Shown: positions 11,390 through 24,713 of the stretch, piece by piece | Layout of the letters: each line of letters opens with the position of its first letter | Position numbering within the stretch: position 1 is the stretch's first letter | Assembly (NCBI GenBank): GCA_032622095.1 | Contig: CP136069.1 | Location: forward strand, 107,350,278-107,414,277 | Length of the DNA: 64,000 bases | Direction: 5' to 3' | Source: Siphonodentalium dalli | Taxonomy: Eukaryota; Mollusca; Scaphopoda; Gadilida; Siphonodentaliidae | The notes under the pieces: model-generated | Seen by the model: only the letters and a program-made list of their open reading frames with translations | Database searches by the model: none | What the model was told of the DNA's origin: nothing | Made by a program: the position numbers and the translations under genes

Positions 11390-14300
11390 ATATCACATTT
11401 TTTGCTTGCTAAAAGCTATCTTAAAACAGATTTGTATGCTTAGTAAGTCTATTTTCAGGATGACTTTTCACCATTCTTCAATTTTGGAGCGTCGGCCTAA
11501 AATGGGGTCAACATAATTTAAACTGCTAGGTATGAACCTCAAAGATTTGAATATTTGGATATGATCAGTGGGTTCTTATTGGCTACAGTTGCGATCAAAA
11601 TTTAACTTTGAATTCTATGGAGTAACTTGTATTTTTGGATAAATGGCACCATTTTGCATATGATTATATATGAATTGAAATTTCTCAAAAATACTATGTA
11701 TGAAATTCAGGCGCAGCTTGAGGAAAAGGTTATGTGACTCGACTATTCTCAATGGCTACCATTTTGATCAAAATTTGACATTGAACCCTATGGAGAATAT
11801 TGTGTTATTTTACTCGAACGTTGATAGTAATATCACTATACAGCCACCAAGTGCTACTATAGGAGGACGAGACATTCAGCGAAACAATCAGTAATCTAAT
11901 TCATGCAATATAGTCGATATAGTTATACTTCTAGATAGAGTAATTGACAAAAGTATGTGCACACTGCTTTGTAATGCCACTGCTAATATGCAGCCTGCAC
12001 TCTGTTGCATAATTATGTTGAGTCAAATGAAAAATTATCACCAGTTTCACAATGTGACTATATTGTTTTGTTGATACGTGTTAGCAACAGACTAGTGATT
12101 GGAGCCAAATTGGAGATCATATAAAATTGTAATGTGACAAATACACTGGTAAATTATACTCCGTCATCATTGCTGTCAAGAGTCTATCACACATACATCA
12201 GGAGAGTATTGTTTTATATGGAAGCCAATAGCTGTCTCATGGGGTTGTCATCCATAATATCCTTCCAACTGTACATGGTGTCCATTCACCTTTATATGGC
12301 ATTCATTCACCTCTTTATGATGTGCATATATGTCGTTATATGGTGTCCATTCATCTTTATATGGTGTCCATACACATTTATATGGCATTCATGATCCTTT
12401 ATATGGTAATAAAATGTCGTCCATTCATATTTGCATGGTGTCTATTCACTTTTATATGATGCATACATGTCACATGTGGTGTTCATTCAACTTTATAATG
12501 GTGAGATCTGTTCTTTATATGGTGTCAATTCACCTTTATATGGTATTCATTCGCCTTTCTATGTTGTCCAATCACCTTTATGTGGTGTCCATTCACATTT
12601 ATATGCTGCCCATTCACCTTTATATGGTGTGCAAACATCTTTATATGGTGTCCATCCACCTTTATATGATGTGCAAATGTCTTTATATGGTGTCCATTCA
12701 CCTGTGTATGGTATGCAAATGTCTTTATATGGTGTCCATTCACCTTTCTATGGTGTGCAAATATCTTTATATGGTGTCCATTAACCTTCATATGGTGTGC
12801 AAATGTCTTTATATGGTGTCCATTTACCTTTATATGGTGAGCAAATGTCTTTATATCGTGTCCATTCACCTCTCTATAGGGCCCATTCACCGATATCTGG
12901 AGTCAATTTACCTTTATATGGTGTGCAAATGTTTTCATGTGATGTCCATTCAACTTTATAAGGTGTGAAAATGTCTTTATGTGATGTCAATTCACCTTTA
13001 TATTGTGTCCATTATGTGATGTTTCCTTTGTGTGGACTCAATTCACATTTATATGGCGTGTTGTACCTTTATATGGTCCCCAATCACCTTTATATGGTGT
13101 CTATTCACCTGTATGTAGTTTCCATTCATCTTTATTGTAGTGTGTATTTATCTTTATATGGTGTGGATTTACCTATATAAGATGTGGTTTTTACCATTAT
13201 ATGGTGTCCATTTACCTTTATCTGTATATGGTGACCATTTATGATGATGGCCGCTGTTCTTTATATGATGTACATACTTTATCTGATGTGTATACGACTT
13301 TACATGATGTGCATACGACTTTATATGCTGAGTATATGTCTGTATGATATGGTATAGCATCATGATGGTGAATTGACGCCATATAAAGATATTTTCACGC
13401 CATATAAATACATTTCCACACCATATGACGACAATTTAAAATCATATAAAGATAAAGACGTATGCATATCATATAGAGAACAGATGACATCATCTTAATG
13501 GTGAATGGACACACACCATATAAAGAACAGTACTCACCAGGTGGACACCCTATAAAGTCATAAATGATTTGCACATCACACAAAGGTGAATGGACACCAT
13601 ATAAATGTAGAATGACAATATACTGAAAAGGAATGACACAGGAACACTGCATGGGTGCATGTGTGATGACGATGATTATGGAGTAACATTTGTAAGTATA
13701 TTTGTCACATTGCAACTCGTTATGATCTACACTTGGCTTCAACGCTAGTCAGTTGATAATAGGTATCAATAAAACAATAATTTACTATATAGCCACATCG
13801 TGAAAAAAACTATAGGCTTGTCATTTGACTCAATATGCATCAGACTGTTTGGTATCGGGGTCATTACAAACCATTCTACACATACTTTTGCCAAGTACTG
13901 TATCTACAAGCATAAGTATATCACTATTGCATGAATTAGATACTGATAGTTACAGTGGGTCAGACGCAATTGTATTGTCTTCATATAGTAGCACGTGGTG
14001 ACTGTTTAGTGATATTACTATCAAAGTTGGAGTAATATAACAAAATATTTTCCATAGGTTCAATGTTAAATTTTGATCGCAACTGTAATCAGTGAGAATA
14101 ATCTGACCACATCCATTTTTTCTAAACTGCACCTGAGTTTCATACATAGTAATTTTGAGAAATTTCAATTCATATTCATGCACAACTGTTGCCAGCAAGA
14201 ACCCACTTACCATATCCAAATTTTCAAATATATGTGTGAGGTTTACACTTAGCAGTTGTCATAATATTTCAAATATCACCGATTACCATACGCCAAATGG

Positions 14301-14465
14301 AACCATCTATCATTTTCGTTAAAAACAAAATGCTCTTTAAATTATTTTGACCCCGTTTTAGGCTGACACTCCAAAATTTAAGAATGGAGACAAGTCAATC
14401 CAGAAAATATATAGGCATACAACATTTGTTTTCAGATCTCTTTTAGCAAGCAACAAATGTGATAT
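11390..14465. mobile_element. 3.1-kb foldback (palindromic) element with minisatellite core
   Basis: The left end ATATCACATTTTTTGCTTGC and right end GCAAGCAACAAATGTGATAT are inverted. Inversion continues through matching blocks, for example left GGTTCTTATTGGCTACAGTTG against right AACTGTTGCCAGCAAGAACC, and left TGATAGTAATATCACTATAC against right TTAGTGATATTACTATCAAA. Arms are about 700 bp with moderate divergence. A short shared peptide-like pattern (DQNLTLN) appears in both arms but no intact gene. I infer a foldback-type element; the mobilising enzyme is unknown and no clear target duplication was found. Confidence 0.78.
12270..13625. repeat. 21/42-bp minisatellite (TATGGTGTCCATTCACCTTTA type)
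   Basis: Dozens of diverged copies of a 21-bp unit TATATGGTGTCCATTCACCT, often alternating with TATATGGTGTGCAAATGTCT to give a 42-bp unit. From about 13,370 the units appear in inverse orientation (CACCATATAAAG), consistent with sitting at the centre of the palindrome. Because 21 is divisible by 3, several frames stay open by chance; these are not genes. Confidence 0.9.
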
Positions 14466-14470
14466 AACAT

Positions 14471-16000
14471 GAAAGTGTCAATTACACTGTAGCTCAACCT
14501 GGAAAGGGAATAATTTAATGTATTACAGTCAATGGAGCGATTAGGAATGGGGAAAGTTGAATGTCTAATACTAGTTTATAGACATGAAGAGAAAAGTAAA
14601 ATCCAAGATGGCTGCTGGCAGAAATGTTTTCGGTCGAATGACCCCAAAATGAGTCGTTCCCTTCTACATGTCATCGTTAACATCCATGACAAATTTTATG
14701 ACGATCATACTAAAGGTACGACCTGTAGCCCATGCTAAAGAATTTAGTCATACAAAGAATAAAATCCAAGATGGCTGCTGGCGGCCATGTTTTTTGACCG
14801 AATGACCCCAAAATGACTCGTTCCCATCTACATGTCATTATTAACATTCAAGACAAATTTTATGATAATCAGACTAAAGTTACGACCTGTAGCCTGTGTT
14901 AAGGATTTAGTCATACAAACAGTAAAATCCAAGATGGCTGCTGGCAGCCATGTTTTTCAACCGAATGACCCCAAAATTAGACGTTCCCACATACATGCCA
15001 TTGTTAACATCCATGACAAATATTATGATGATCAGACTAAAGGTACGACCTGTAGCCCGTGCTAAAGGATTTAGTCATACAAAGAGTAAAATCAAAGATG
15101 GCTGCTGGCGGCCATGTTTTTCGGCCAAATGACCCCAAAATGACTCGTTCCCATCTACATCTCATTTTTAACATTCATGACAAATTTTATGATAATCAGA
15201 CTAAAGGTACGACCTGTGGCCCGCGCTAATGGATTAAATTTTGAAATTCAAGATGGCCACTGGTGGCCATGTTTTTTGTCCGAATGACCCTAAAATGACT
15301 CGTTCCCATTTACATTCCAATTTCAACAGCCATGACAAATTTTATGATGATCAGACTAAAGGTACGACCTGTAGCCCGTGCTAAAGGATTTAGTCATACA
15401 AAGAGTAAAATCAAAGATGGCTGCTGGCGGCCATGTTTTTCGGCCAAATGACCCCAAAATGACTCGTTCCCATCTACATCTCATTTTTAACATTCATGAC
15501 AAATTTTATCATGATAAGACTAAAAGTAGGACCTGTAGCCCGTGCTAAAGAATTTAGTCATACAAAGAGTAAAATCCAAGATGGCTGCTGGCGGCCATGT
15601 TTTTTGGCCGATTGACCCCATGAAAAGTAAAATCCAAGATGGCTGCTGGCAGAAATGTTTTCGGTCGAATGACCCCAAAATGAGTCGTTCCCTTCTACAT
15701 GTCATCGTTAACATCCATGACAAATTTTATGACGATCATACTAAAGGTACGACCTGTAGCCCATGCTAAAGAATTTAGTCATACAAAGAGTAAAATCCAA
15801 GATGGCTGCTGGTGGCCATGTTTTTTGACCGAATGACCCCAAAATGACTCATTCCCATCTACATGTCAATATTAACATCCCTGACAAATTTCATGATGAT
15901 CAGACGAACAGTACGACCTGTAGCCCGTGCTAATAGATGAAAATTTGAAATCCAAGATGGCCACTGGCAGCCATGTTTTTTCGCCGAATGACCCTAAAAT
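14471..16000 (+). repeat. Unit-repeat element (TAGCTCAAC-ended family), 5' part of a split copy
   Basis: Starts GAAAGTGTCAATTACACTGT then AGCTCAACCTGGAAAGGG. It contains about nine units of about 163 bp with GTAAAATCCAAGATGGCTGC, CGAATGACCCCAAAATGA and GGTACGACCTGTAGCCC. It is cut at 16,000 after CCCTAAAAT and resumes at about 20,750 with GACTCGTTCCCATC. Units at about 14,591-14,756 and 15,624-15,789 look identical while neighbours differ, suggesting a recent internal duplication or conversion. Confidence 0.8.
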
Positions 16001-16368
16001 AATATTTTTTTACCCAAAATATGTATCTCCTATAATAAATATCTTGGACACTGAAACTAATGGTTATATATTTCTTGCTTGCAAGATTTCTAGAAGTCGT
16101 TTTAAAAATCGGTACGCAATACCTCGAGTACGCGCACTTGTCAAATGCCAATTAATGGCGATTATATCTTTGGACCAATCATGCGAGTCCTTTCACTATA
16201 ACAGCGCTTGAAAGACCTCATTCATTTTAATTTCTTCCTCCTGTGTGTTTGATGCGTTTGACCGAGTGCGCGGGGCGGGAATGTTGATCCCAACTGGGAG
16301 GGCCCTTGCTGTGTTCAGTGTCCAAGATATTTATTATAGGAGATACATATTTTGGGTAAAAAAATATT
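16001..16368. mobile_element. Small inverted-repeat element with perfect 55-bp ends
   Basis: The first 55 bases (from AATATTTTTTTACCC to TTGGACACTGAA) and the last 55 bases (16,314-16,368) are exact reverse complements. The body at about 16,041-16,235 is nearly identical, inverted, to 20,535-20,732 at the far end of the adjacent large element. It is therefore related to that element's end. Confidence 0.75.
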
Positions 16369-19300
16369 ATATCTCCGTCAAATATATCTTGGACACTGAA
16401 ACTAATGGTTATAATTAGAATTCTTGAAGAGGAGGAGGCCACGAGGCAGATAATCCGACTATGTCCATGAAACCCACCTGCTGAAGCAGAAAAGACCTGC
16501 ATCCGTACCAAAAAGATTTCTTGGTTGACATGTGCCAAAATATAGATCATTGTGTCCCATATGTAATAGTTCAGATAAACTCAAAAACACTGAGCCTCCT
16601 AAAAGGAAACACCACGTACGTCATGTGCCCTACTAGTAATGATCACAGGGTGAAGGTGTCCAGGATAAACATTGGTCATAGGCAAGGGGGATAACTCATT
16701 CATTCATGTACCTAATAGGATAAAGGAACCTACCCCACCCCCCCTCCTTAGAGGATGAAGCAGCACTAGCACGACATCCAGAGGATGTGGACTGGCCCAT
16801 AATACATGCAAAAGAGGCACCGAGGGGAAAACACGGTTATGACACCCCCACCCCCCGCCAGAAAAGCTGAATCAATACTCAAACACTGTCTGCCTGCATA
16901 GTTTCAAAATAAATGTGGAACTTAGTTTAATATCATTCGTCAGGTGGTGGTATAGGGAACCCATACCGTAGGTTAGCAGAAAGTTACAAAAACTGTGATA
17001 ACCCGCCAACTGGTGTGCTCAAGCACCGATGGGCATGCGGCAATAATTGTGAAATGTCGCAAAGGTGAGAATCGGTAATCGCTAAATCAGATTAGAATTA
17101 GAATCACGCCTGCCAAGTGATGTTAAACACTTGGCCCGAGTGATAACATAGAATTGGAAAATATTCTTGGTTCAAAGTCGGTGCTGTGACAAATACGATA
17201 ACAAAATGGACTACATACATGCCGCCTAGACACCAATGAAATGCCGATACGCTATATGATGGTGTTAGGTGGTCACTGAAAGATACATCCCAAATCTAGA
17301 AGTAAAATTGAAAATGAGCGTAGTTCAGACCATAGTGTCTATGGAGCTGAACGGTCGATATTCATGATATGTTCGGCTAAGTGAGTAGAGTGCCAATTTC
17401 CCCTGTGAGATATAGCACCCGCACACTAACTTATCAGGTTCACACACACAATCAAGTCCATAATACGCCTAGGTTTGTCTCATAAAAGCGGCCTAATTGT
17501 TGAATAAAAATCTAACAGATTAGAAGGCCCAAAACTATAAAGACAGGTCTCAACAACACCTGGAATACCCCGACGGGATAAGAACGGAGGTGAGAATGGA
17601 GGCGAAAGAAACTTATTCAGGAGCAGTTCCTGAATGCGGCACATAGCCAGAGCAATGCGATATGGCAGAAAGCAGACTGACCGAGGAAACCTCAAAGTAC
17701 AAAGAACGAAGGTATTATTGTACAAAACACTCAGTCGAATGAATGCCACTTGTCGGCGACTAGGAACAATGAGGTAGCCAAGGCAAGAAAGGGTTCGGAA
17801 AAACCGCTATGTGCCGTGACAGCATGAACCTGGATGGACTGAGACAGAACCAGCGGTAGATGCTGCAGAACCTCCATCGCTGCTCGTCGCAGCGAAGGTT
17901 GTGGAAGCATGAGGCATGACCACCAACAGATTCCGAGCCTGCAGCGCAGGCTGTACCGAGTTGACGGAGGAAAATTCATTGTTGCCCATCTCTGAGAAGG
18001 TTGTGGAAGCCGCGACTACAAATAGAGGAGGCATGACCACCAACAGATTCCGAGCCTGCAGCGCAGGCAGAATCGAGTGGACAGAGGGAAATTCATTGTT
18101 TCCTGTCTCTGCGAAGGTTGTGGAAGCCGCGACTACAAATAGAGGAGGCATGACCACCAACAGACTCCGAGCCTGCAGCGCAGACTGTACCGAGTTGGCA
18201 GAGGAAAATCCATTGTTGACTGTCTCTGCGAAGGTTGTGGAAGCCGTGACTACAAATAGAGGAGGCATGACCACTAACAGGCTGTATCGAGTTGGCAGAG
18301 GAAAATCGTCACACGTTGGTTTTTGTTCTTGATATGTGGGCCCCATCCAGTCCTTCGGTTGTGGAAGACAGGCGTACTTCTCTGCGGATGGCTCAGGAGG
18401 CCGCGACCAATAAGGAGGAGGCATGTCCCGCAACTGACTCCAGCGGAGGCTCCATGTAAATGGAGGAAGCAAGAGAATGGCGCTGTTTGTTCTTCCTTTT
18501 TCTGTGCTGTTAGTATCGTGCTGGTAATGCATGCAAAATTGTGCGCAATTGTTATCCTAAGACCGAAGGACTGGCCCATCCGAAATGACCCTCAGGGAAG
18601 GCACTCTCGGATGGGCATGGCGAACTCGGACACGCATCAAACGCTGCCAAATCCAGGAGATGTTGCGACAGCACGTCCTCGTCTCTGAACAGCACCGTCC
18701 TTCCAGGAGATGGGGGGAAAGGGGCAAGTATCCCGACCAGGTCACCTGGTTTGATGAGGCAAGAAATTCCGGAGCCTCGGAAAGGAAACTAAGTCTAAGT
18801 TCTGGCCTAGGAGCCCAAAAGAGGCCAGAAACTGTACAAAGCAAGGCCACACTGGTGGAGGAAAGAACACAGGTGAATAATAGGGATACATACCCACCCC
18901 AAAACCGGGAGGGACGGATGCCGGAAAAGACGTTGACGAATGGAGGACAGGTCAGAACCCGTGCGGTCAAATCCCCTGGAGTGGCAGCAGTGGCAGTTGA
19001 CACATTGAACTGCGTAGGCAGGCAATGTGCCGAGGGCACCGGGCTTGCGAGCTAAACGGACCACTGATGTGGTAGCTGTAGCAAGTGGCCGGCTGGTGCA
19101 GCGATGGTGCGAACCCGGTGGAACCGGAGGCAGGACCAAGGGCAGCTGCACTTGGACCACCATCGCTGCCCTTCTCTGCAGGGGCTATGGACGCCGCGAC
19201 CCTGAGGGAGGAGGCATGTCCACCAACCAACTCCAGCGGAGTCTCCAAGTTAATGGAGGATGCAAGAGAAGGTGCCAAGTCAGCAGAGGTGCCACGATCA

Positions 19301-20749
19301 TTGAACTTGATAATCGATAGTCAATACTAGAGTAGAATCGATGAAGCGTATCTAATAGCAAGGAAAGAGGAAGTAGTGCATAATTTGCACATGTGCATAA
19401 TTTGTATCAGAAACCACCGAGACTGTCCTTCCCATGACAAAAAATACAGTTTCGTTGATTAGAAGGGTGTAATTGCACCGGTAATATAATTGTAAGTTGG
19501 GGTTATCTCAAATCAAAGGTCATTGTGTGATATACCCAAGTCCACCGACACTTTCACATGCCCATAAATTAACGGAGATGGGAAATGTGCTAAATATATC
19601 TTCAAATATTTTAATATTGATGGTGACCAGGTGGACAAGTGCAAATGGTGAATACCCGTGAATAGAAAATTGCGAGAGCAATCGTTACTGTCTCGTGGGA
19701 AGGAAAGCCGGTAATTAGTAATGAGCACAATGCGTTACAAATATCTTTGCACGATCAACGATCGTTAACCTACCCGATGGATATTAAACTGTAAAACAGG
19801 GTATCCAAATATGTCCGGTACTTTTCAACATCCGAAATAAAGTACTCAGAGTAATCGCCGCCGAAAGTGGTAATTGAATATCGGCTGTATCAACGTTTCA
19901 TCGATTATACGATCAATCGTGGCACCCCTACCAGTCGGAGGGAAAAAACATTACGAAGTTTTCATCGTAAAAGCATTGAGACGCATGTTCAATGTAGAGA
20001 GAAGAGGCAAGCCACACTGTGGCTATTTTATCTAGCATCCGTAGGAAAATTATTGTAAAATATTGTAATGTAAAATATTGTAAATTATTACTTCTAATAC
20101 ATTTGGATAGGATTTTGTCATGGACCAAACTCCAAACTGGAGGTTAGTGGAGACGACAACACAATATTGCATCCGGTGCAGTGTTAAAAAATCCCGACGA
20201 GAACCCGAATGACTCTAAAGAGCATCGTTTTTTTCTATTGAGTATTGTTTTATGCAAACAAAAACGATATTTGGTCGAAGTGATTCTCGTAAATAAAACA
20301 AAATTGAAATATTTGTTAATGAAAATATCCACCCACGGACTACTGTCATTAATAAGACAGTATTGTAGAATAAAAGATTGTTGAACAATTGTAAAACTAA
20401 ATTGCAAAAATTGGAAAACACGTGCGTAGTGCACGAAATCAGGCAACTGCGTGTTGTCGATCGCAATAGCATAAAAGAGAAACGTTCATGAGAAATGAAC
20501 AGATAAAAAATGCGACTTATCTTGCGTCTAGAAGAATTTAAAATGAATGAGGTCTTGTCTTTCAAGCGCTGTTATAGTGAAAGGACTCGCATGATTGGTC
20601 CAAAGATATAATCGCCATTAATTGGCATTTGACAAGTGCGGGTACTCGAGGTATTGCGTACCGATTTTTAAAACGACTTCTAGAAATCTTGCAAGCAAGA
20701 AATATATAACCATTAGTTTCAGTGTCCAAGATATATTTGACGGAGATAT
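16369..20749. mobile_element. 4.4-kb inverted-repeat transposon, unclassified
   Basis: The left end ATATCTCCGTCAAATATATC with TTGGACACTGAAACTAATGG (to about 16,413) matches the right end at about 20,705-20,749 inverted, giving about 45-bp terminal inverted repeats. It lies inside the unit-repeat element, between AAAAT and GACTCG of the unit. GC-rich stretches at 17.4-19.3 kb are open in several frames on both strands, but I recognise no transposase. The superfamily is not assigned. Confidence 0.65.
17912..18330. repeat. 117-bp minisatellite inside the 4.4-kb element
   Basis: About 3.5 copies of a unit starting GCATGACCACCAACAGATTC and containing CCGAGCCTGCAGCGCAG and GAAGGTTGTGGAAGCCGCGA; starts near 17,912, 18,029, 18,146 and 18,263. 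The period is 39 codons, so both strands stay open and would give repetitive peptides (MTTNRFRACSAG on plus, LLVVMPPLFVVAASTTF on minus). I treat it as non-coding. Confidence 0.85.
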
Positions 20750-20922
20750 GACTCGTTCCCATCTACATGTCAACAGCCATGACAAATTTCATAATGATCT
20801 GACCAAAGGTACGACCTGTAGCCAGTTCTAAAGGACATTGTTGACGAATGACACGCACACACACACACACGGACGACAAAGCCATGCCAGCTCAAACTTT
20901 ACAAAGTAAAGTTGAGCTAAAA
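20750..20922 (+). repeat. 3' remainder of the split unit-repeat element
   Basis: Resumes with GACTCGTTCCCATCTACATG and ends at ACAAAGTAAAGTTGAGCTA near 20,920, completing the copy begun at 14,471. A CA run lies near 20,855-20,872. Confidence 0.75.
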
Positions 20923-22192
20923 AGGTTGGACCACAATTGCCTTATGAGAGTGACTGCCAAAAGTCGATAACCAATGACTTGATTATAATTTAAACGAGAT
21001 GCTAATCACAATTGACATACCAGCAACTACACTTAACAAGACAGTAATGACATGTGGAGTCACTCACCAGACCGTAAAGATGGAGAAGACTGGGACTCTG
21101 AAGACTGCAATAGTCAGTACTTGTCATTTCACTTTAAAAGATGTAGTTCTAAACAGGGACATAGGTAGAGGGTCTTCGTTGAATGGTGGGATGGGGGTAT
21201 CCACCCTGAAATTTCTAACAGCATCCCCCCAATAGATCATTGCCCAATACCTCCCATCTGACAAAACTGAATTACAACTGGTACTTCCAGCTCTCCAACT
21301 GTTGGAAATTTATCAAAACCTTACAGATAATACCAGTAAATCAAAATTATTACAAGTAATATATGAATCTATATACAAGTACCAATCATGAATGCACAGC
21401 ATAGATAGAGTGGATGCGTGATTGTTAAATCTCCAATCTCTGCCCCTATTTGAACCAGCTTGGCTCTAGTCAAGAAAGGGTTAAACTAGCAGAGTTTTGT
21501 ACTTTTGTGGCCTTTCAGCTCTTATCAGAGTTTCCGTTCTTGTCAGATGGCAGAATTTTTTTATAATATCAGTCGAGTTTACCGCTCCGATTTCAGCTCT
21601 GATCTCGTCGGAGTTTACAGCCGAATTTTAATCTAATAACAGCTGAGTTACCACTCCGGTTTCAGCAGAGTTTCTGTCAATTTGGATGGATATTGCCGTA
21701 ATTACCACAAGAGTTAACACCCAGAGGAAAAATTCTAGTGTGCGTTTCAATTTCACAACCATAGACTGGTGTTTTTGAGTGGACAGCGGAGAAAAAAAAA
21801 ATGGTTCTATGGGGAAATTTAAGTTTGTAATTTGGCAAGATTCCTAATGTCGACAAGAATACCTTCACTTTTGATATACCTGTTTAAGCTGTGCCTAAAT
21901 TCTCAAGTGTCAACACACTACACAGTTCTCCATCTATTGTGCGTGCACAGCGTCAACTTCTTCCTTTTTCCTAAAGAAAAGCCTACAATGCCCATGTTGC
22001 TTTTTCTTACGGTTGCCATTTTATTTTTGGTTTCAATTTCACAAACAGTAAACTGAGCAAACAGCTTCATTTTTACATTTGACTCTGAAGTGTAATGTCT
22101 GCGAATACAGTGACTACCTCCGCGTTCAGAACTAGGCCTCTATGGAATATATAAATCAGGCCTTGAATACGCTTCAGTAATTTGGATAGAAG
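20923..22192. other. Intronic DNA with a CAATGACTGTGG-type dispersed repeat, no gene
   Basis: At about 21,030-21,330 is a copy of the repeat with ACAAGACAGTAATGACATGT, GACTGGGACTCTGAAGACTG and CACTTTAAAAGATGTAG, also seen at 44,070-44,400 and 62,881-63,220. At 21,480-21,690 motifs such as CGGAGTTTAC and CAGCTCTGATC recur, possibly a subterminal region of an unrecognised transposon. Nothing is recognised to 22,192. Confidence 0.5.
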
Positions 22193-22578
22193 AACGAGAG
22201 GCCGATCACGATCGGCAGATGTTTAAACCATACCTTGGTGATACCGATTAGCTATTTTTATAAATCATTACACCAACATTTTCATGAGTGCAAAAGTTTC
22301 AACAATTCACACTTTAAATAGTGATCCTGTGAAATATATTTACTTATCACATTGTGTCAACAGGATTGGTGGAGGATGTTAATATTTTTAAGCAAATAAA
22401 CCGAATGCGATACCGATTAGCTATTTTTATAAATCCTTACACCAACCTTTTCATGAGTGCAAAAGTTTCAACAATTCACACTTTATATAGTGATCCTGTG
22501 AAAAATATTTACTTATCACATTGTGTCAACAGGATTGGTGGAGGATGTTAATATTTTTAAGCAAATAAACCAAATGAC
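22193..22578 (+). repeat. GCCGATC-box copy followed by a 169-bp tandem duplication
   Basis: AACGAGAGGCCGATCACGAT with an intact box is followed at 22,241 by a unit starting ATACCGATTAGCTATTTTTA. The unit repeats at 22,410 with a 169-bp period and only a few differences. It contains CACATTGTGTCAACAGGATT and GGTGGAGGATGTTAATATTT. Confidence 0.85.
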
Positions 22579-23524
22579 CCTCATTTGCAGGTTAGGGGTG
22601 TTATCATAAACTATGCCAAGAACTATAAACATAATCAATGGAAATATTTGAGTTATCAAATCGGATAGTATGGGGTTAATCTTACCCAAACAGAAAACAA
22701 AACTGGACCAGAGAGTCATCAATCACAGTTTGACACATGATAAACAAACCCTGCCAGCCACCACTTGTAGTATCTAATGTCCATAGCAATAAATAACTCA
22801 TTTCAATAACACACCTGGTCTGTGTTGTATGTTCTCTTTAAATTCACAGCAGCAAAGAAGTATTAATTACATGAATTATAAAGGACAATAACTCTGTTAA
22901 AATATATCGGATCAAACCCATATTCGAACTTGATCTGTATTTAGGGGTGATAAATTCATATACCAAATTTGGTGTTGGATCAGATGAAAAATGTTTTGAA
23001 TCATAGCAGCTTGGGTGAATTCTAAGTAAACATAAGAGTGAAAAGGGTTAATTAAACAATACCGAAAACCATACAGATAAAGAACATGCTAAGAAAAACC
23101 TAGGTAAGAAATATGAGGCAGATCAGAAGAAATATGTTCAACTTATTGCATTGGATACCATGTGTGTGAAGGGTTAATTATTTTTTAAACCGATCAACCA
23201 ATCAATACCAAAAACTATGCAGGTGAGGGGTGTGTCATCATAAACCTACATATCATATATGAACACAATCGGACATGAAAATACTTTGGTAAAAGCATTG
23301 GATTTTTTTTTTTTAATTTTATTTTTGAAACAAGATGCTTTTGTCGAGTTTTTTGGCAGTCGAACCAAACTTCTGCCAATAAGGTGCACAACCCCCCGGG
23401 AAAAAAAGTTGGACGGTGGTATATTATTGCAATAGACATATATACCAAATATCAATTGAATCCGTTAATATTTCATTGAGTTATCGCACAAACGGTGATA
23501 AAATTGTGATTAAATTAGACAAAC
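22579..23524. other. Intronic DNA with decayed repeat copies, no gene
   Basis: A copy of the CATATTCGAACTTGATCTGT family lies at about 22,880-23,010. The last ~90 bases (ACCAAATATCAATTGAATCC to AGACAAACTAA) are the start of the 161-bp array that resumes at 27,984, showing that the intervening element was inserted into that array. Nothing else is recognised. Confidence 0.5.
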
Positions 23525-24713
23525 TAAGGGGTCATCTCAAAACTACTATCGGGATCCCGATAGATTTCCCGATAGGATACCGATAGTTATATATACAGTT
23601 ATCGGGAAATTATCGGGAAATGACGCAACGTTTTTCGGGAAATTATCGGAATATTTACATAGTCTATCGGTATTCTATCGGAGTTTACTTTCATTTCGGA
23701 GTATCATATTCCGAAAACAACGCATGTTGTTTGGAAAGTTTCTGTATCGGGATTACTCCGGACTTTTATCGCGATTTTATGTTTTATAGGCTTATCTTTA
23801 TTATTGATTTAATAGTTTCCTAATATGAGAAATCGTTAGTATAAAGTTTTAAAGTATCAGGGGACACGTGTCGTAGAACTATTATATGTTATACTGTGGT
23901 GATCAGTGGGTGCTACGTACAATATCGGTATTTTACCTGGACCCATCGGGAAATCTTCAAAATCAATAAATAAATTCACGGGGAGCATACCCAAATATGT
24001 ATAGTAGGCCTTAATGCAAGCGGCTACTTTCACTTTCTAAAAATAGAACAGATCCATCAATTGATTAAATTCTAAGATTTATTTCGGCGTTGCGGCTACT
24101 ATCTTCAAAGCTTAATTGTGTTTGTAATATGTTTAAATACATCCGACTTTTAAATATGGAGGAAATAAAGAAATACATATATTATGGCAAATGTAAAAGA
24201 TTTGTATTTAATCGCGAATCGCCGACGACACAATTAATGCATGCACAATCGAGTGCAGTCTTAACACGAGATGTCGTATGTTCTATTTTTAGCCCGATTC
24301 CCGGAATTGGGGTCATCAATATTTACGTTTCTGGGAACAACACACGTGGCATTGCAGAGTAATACGTCTCGAAGATTTCACACAGTGAACGGATTTATAA
24401 AACAAATTCAAACTTGGGACAACTCAAGCTTAAAAAAAATATCGGGCCTGTGTGCACGTAGGCCTATATTCCGAATATACATAGTCTAGGCGAAATTTAT
24501 ATTGGAATATGTGCGATGTCCATGCAGCATTTGATGTGCTTTATAACGCAATCATGGCAATTGCATTTTTGTTTACCGGCACATGCATGGAAACAACAAA
24601 TCTCGCCAGTAGACAGCCGTAGAAAGAAAAATATATATCCACAGTGGGTTTAACTTTAGCCTAAGCAGGAAATTTTGCTGTTATGCCTACATTCTGCATG
24701 GTCATGCAGTTTC

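Noticed and set aside
12330-12968. Long open frames on both strands in the TATGGTGTCC minisatellite
   Set aside because: The 21/42-bp period keeps frames open without selection; peptides are simple repeats with no known domain.
17807-18532. 241-residue minus-strand and 138-residue plus-strand frames
   Set aside because: They are both readings of a 117-bp minisatellite whose period is divisible by three.
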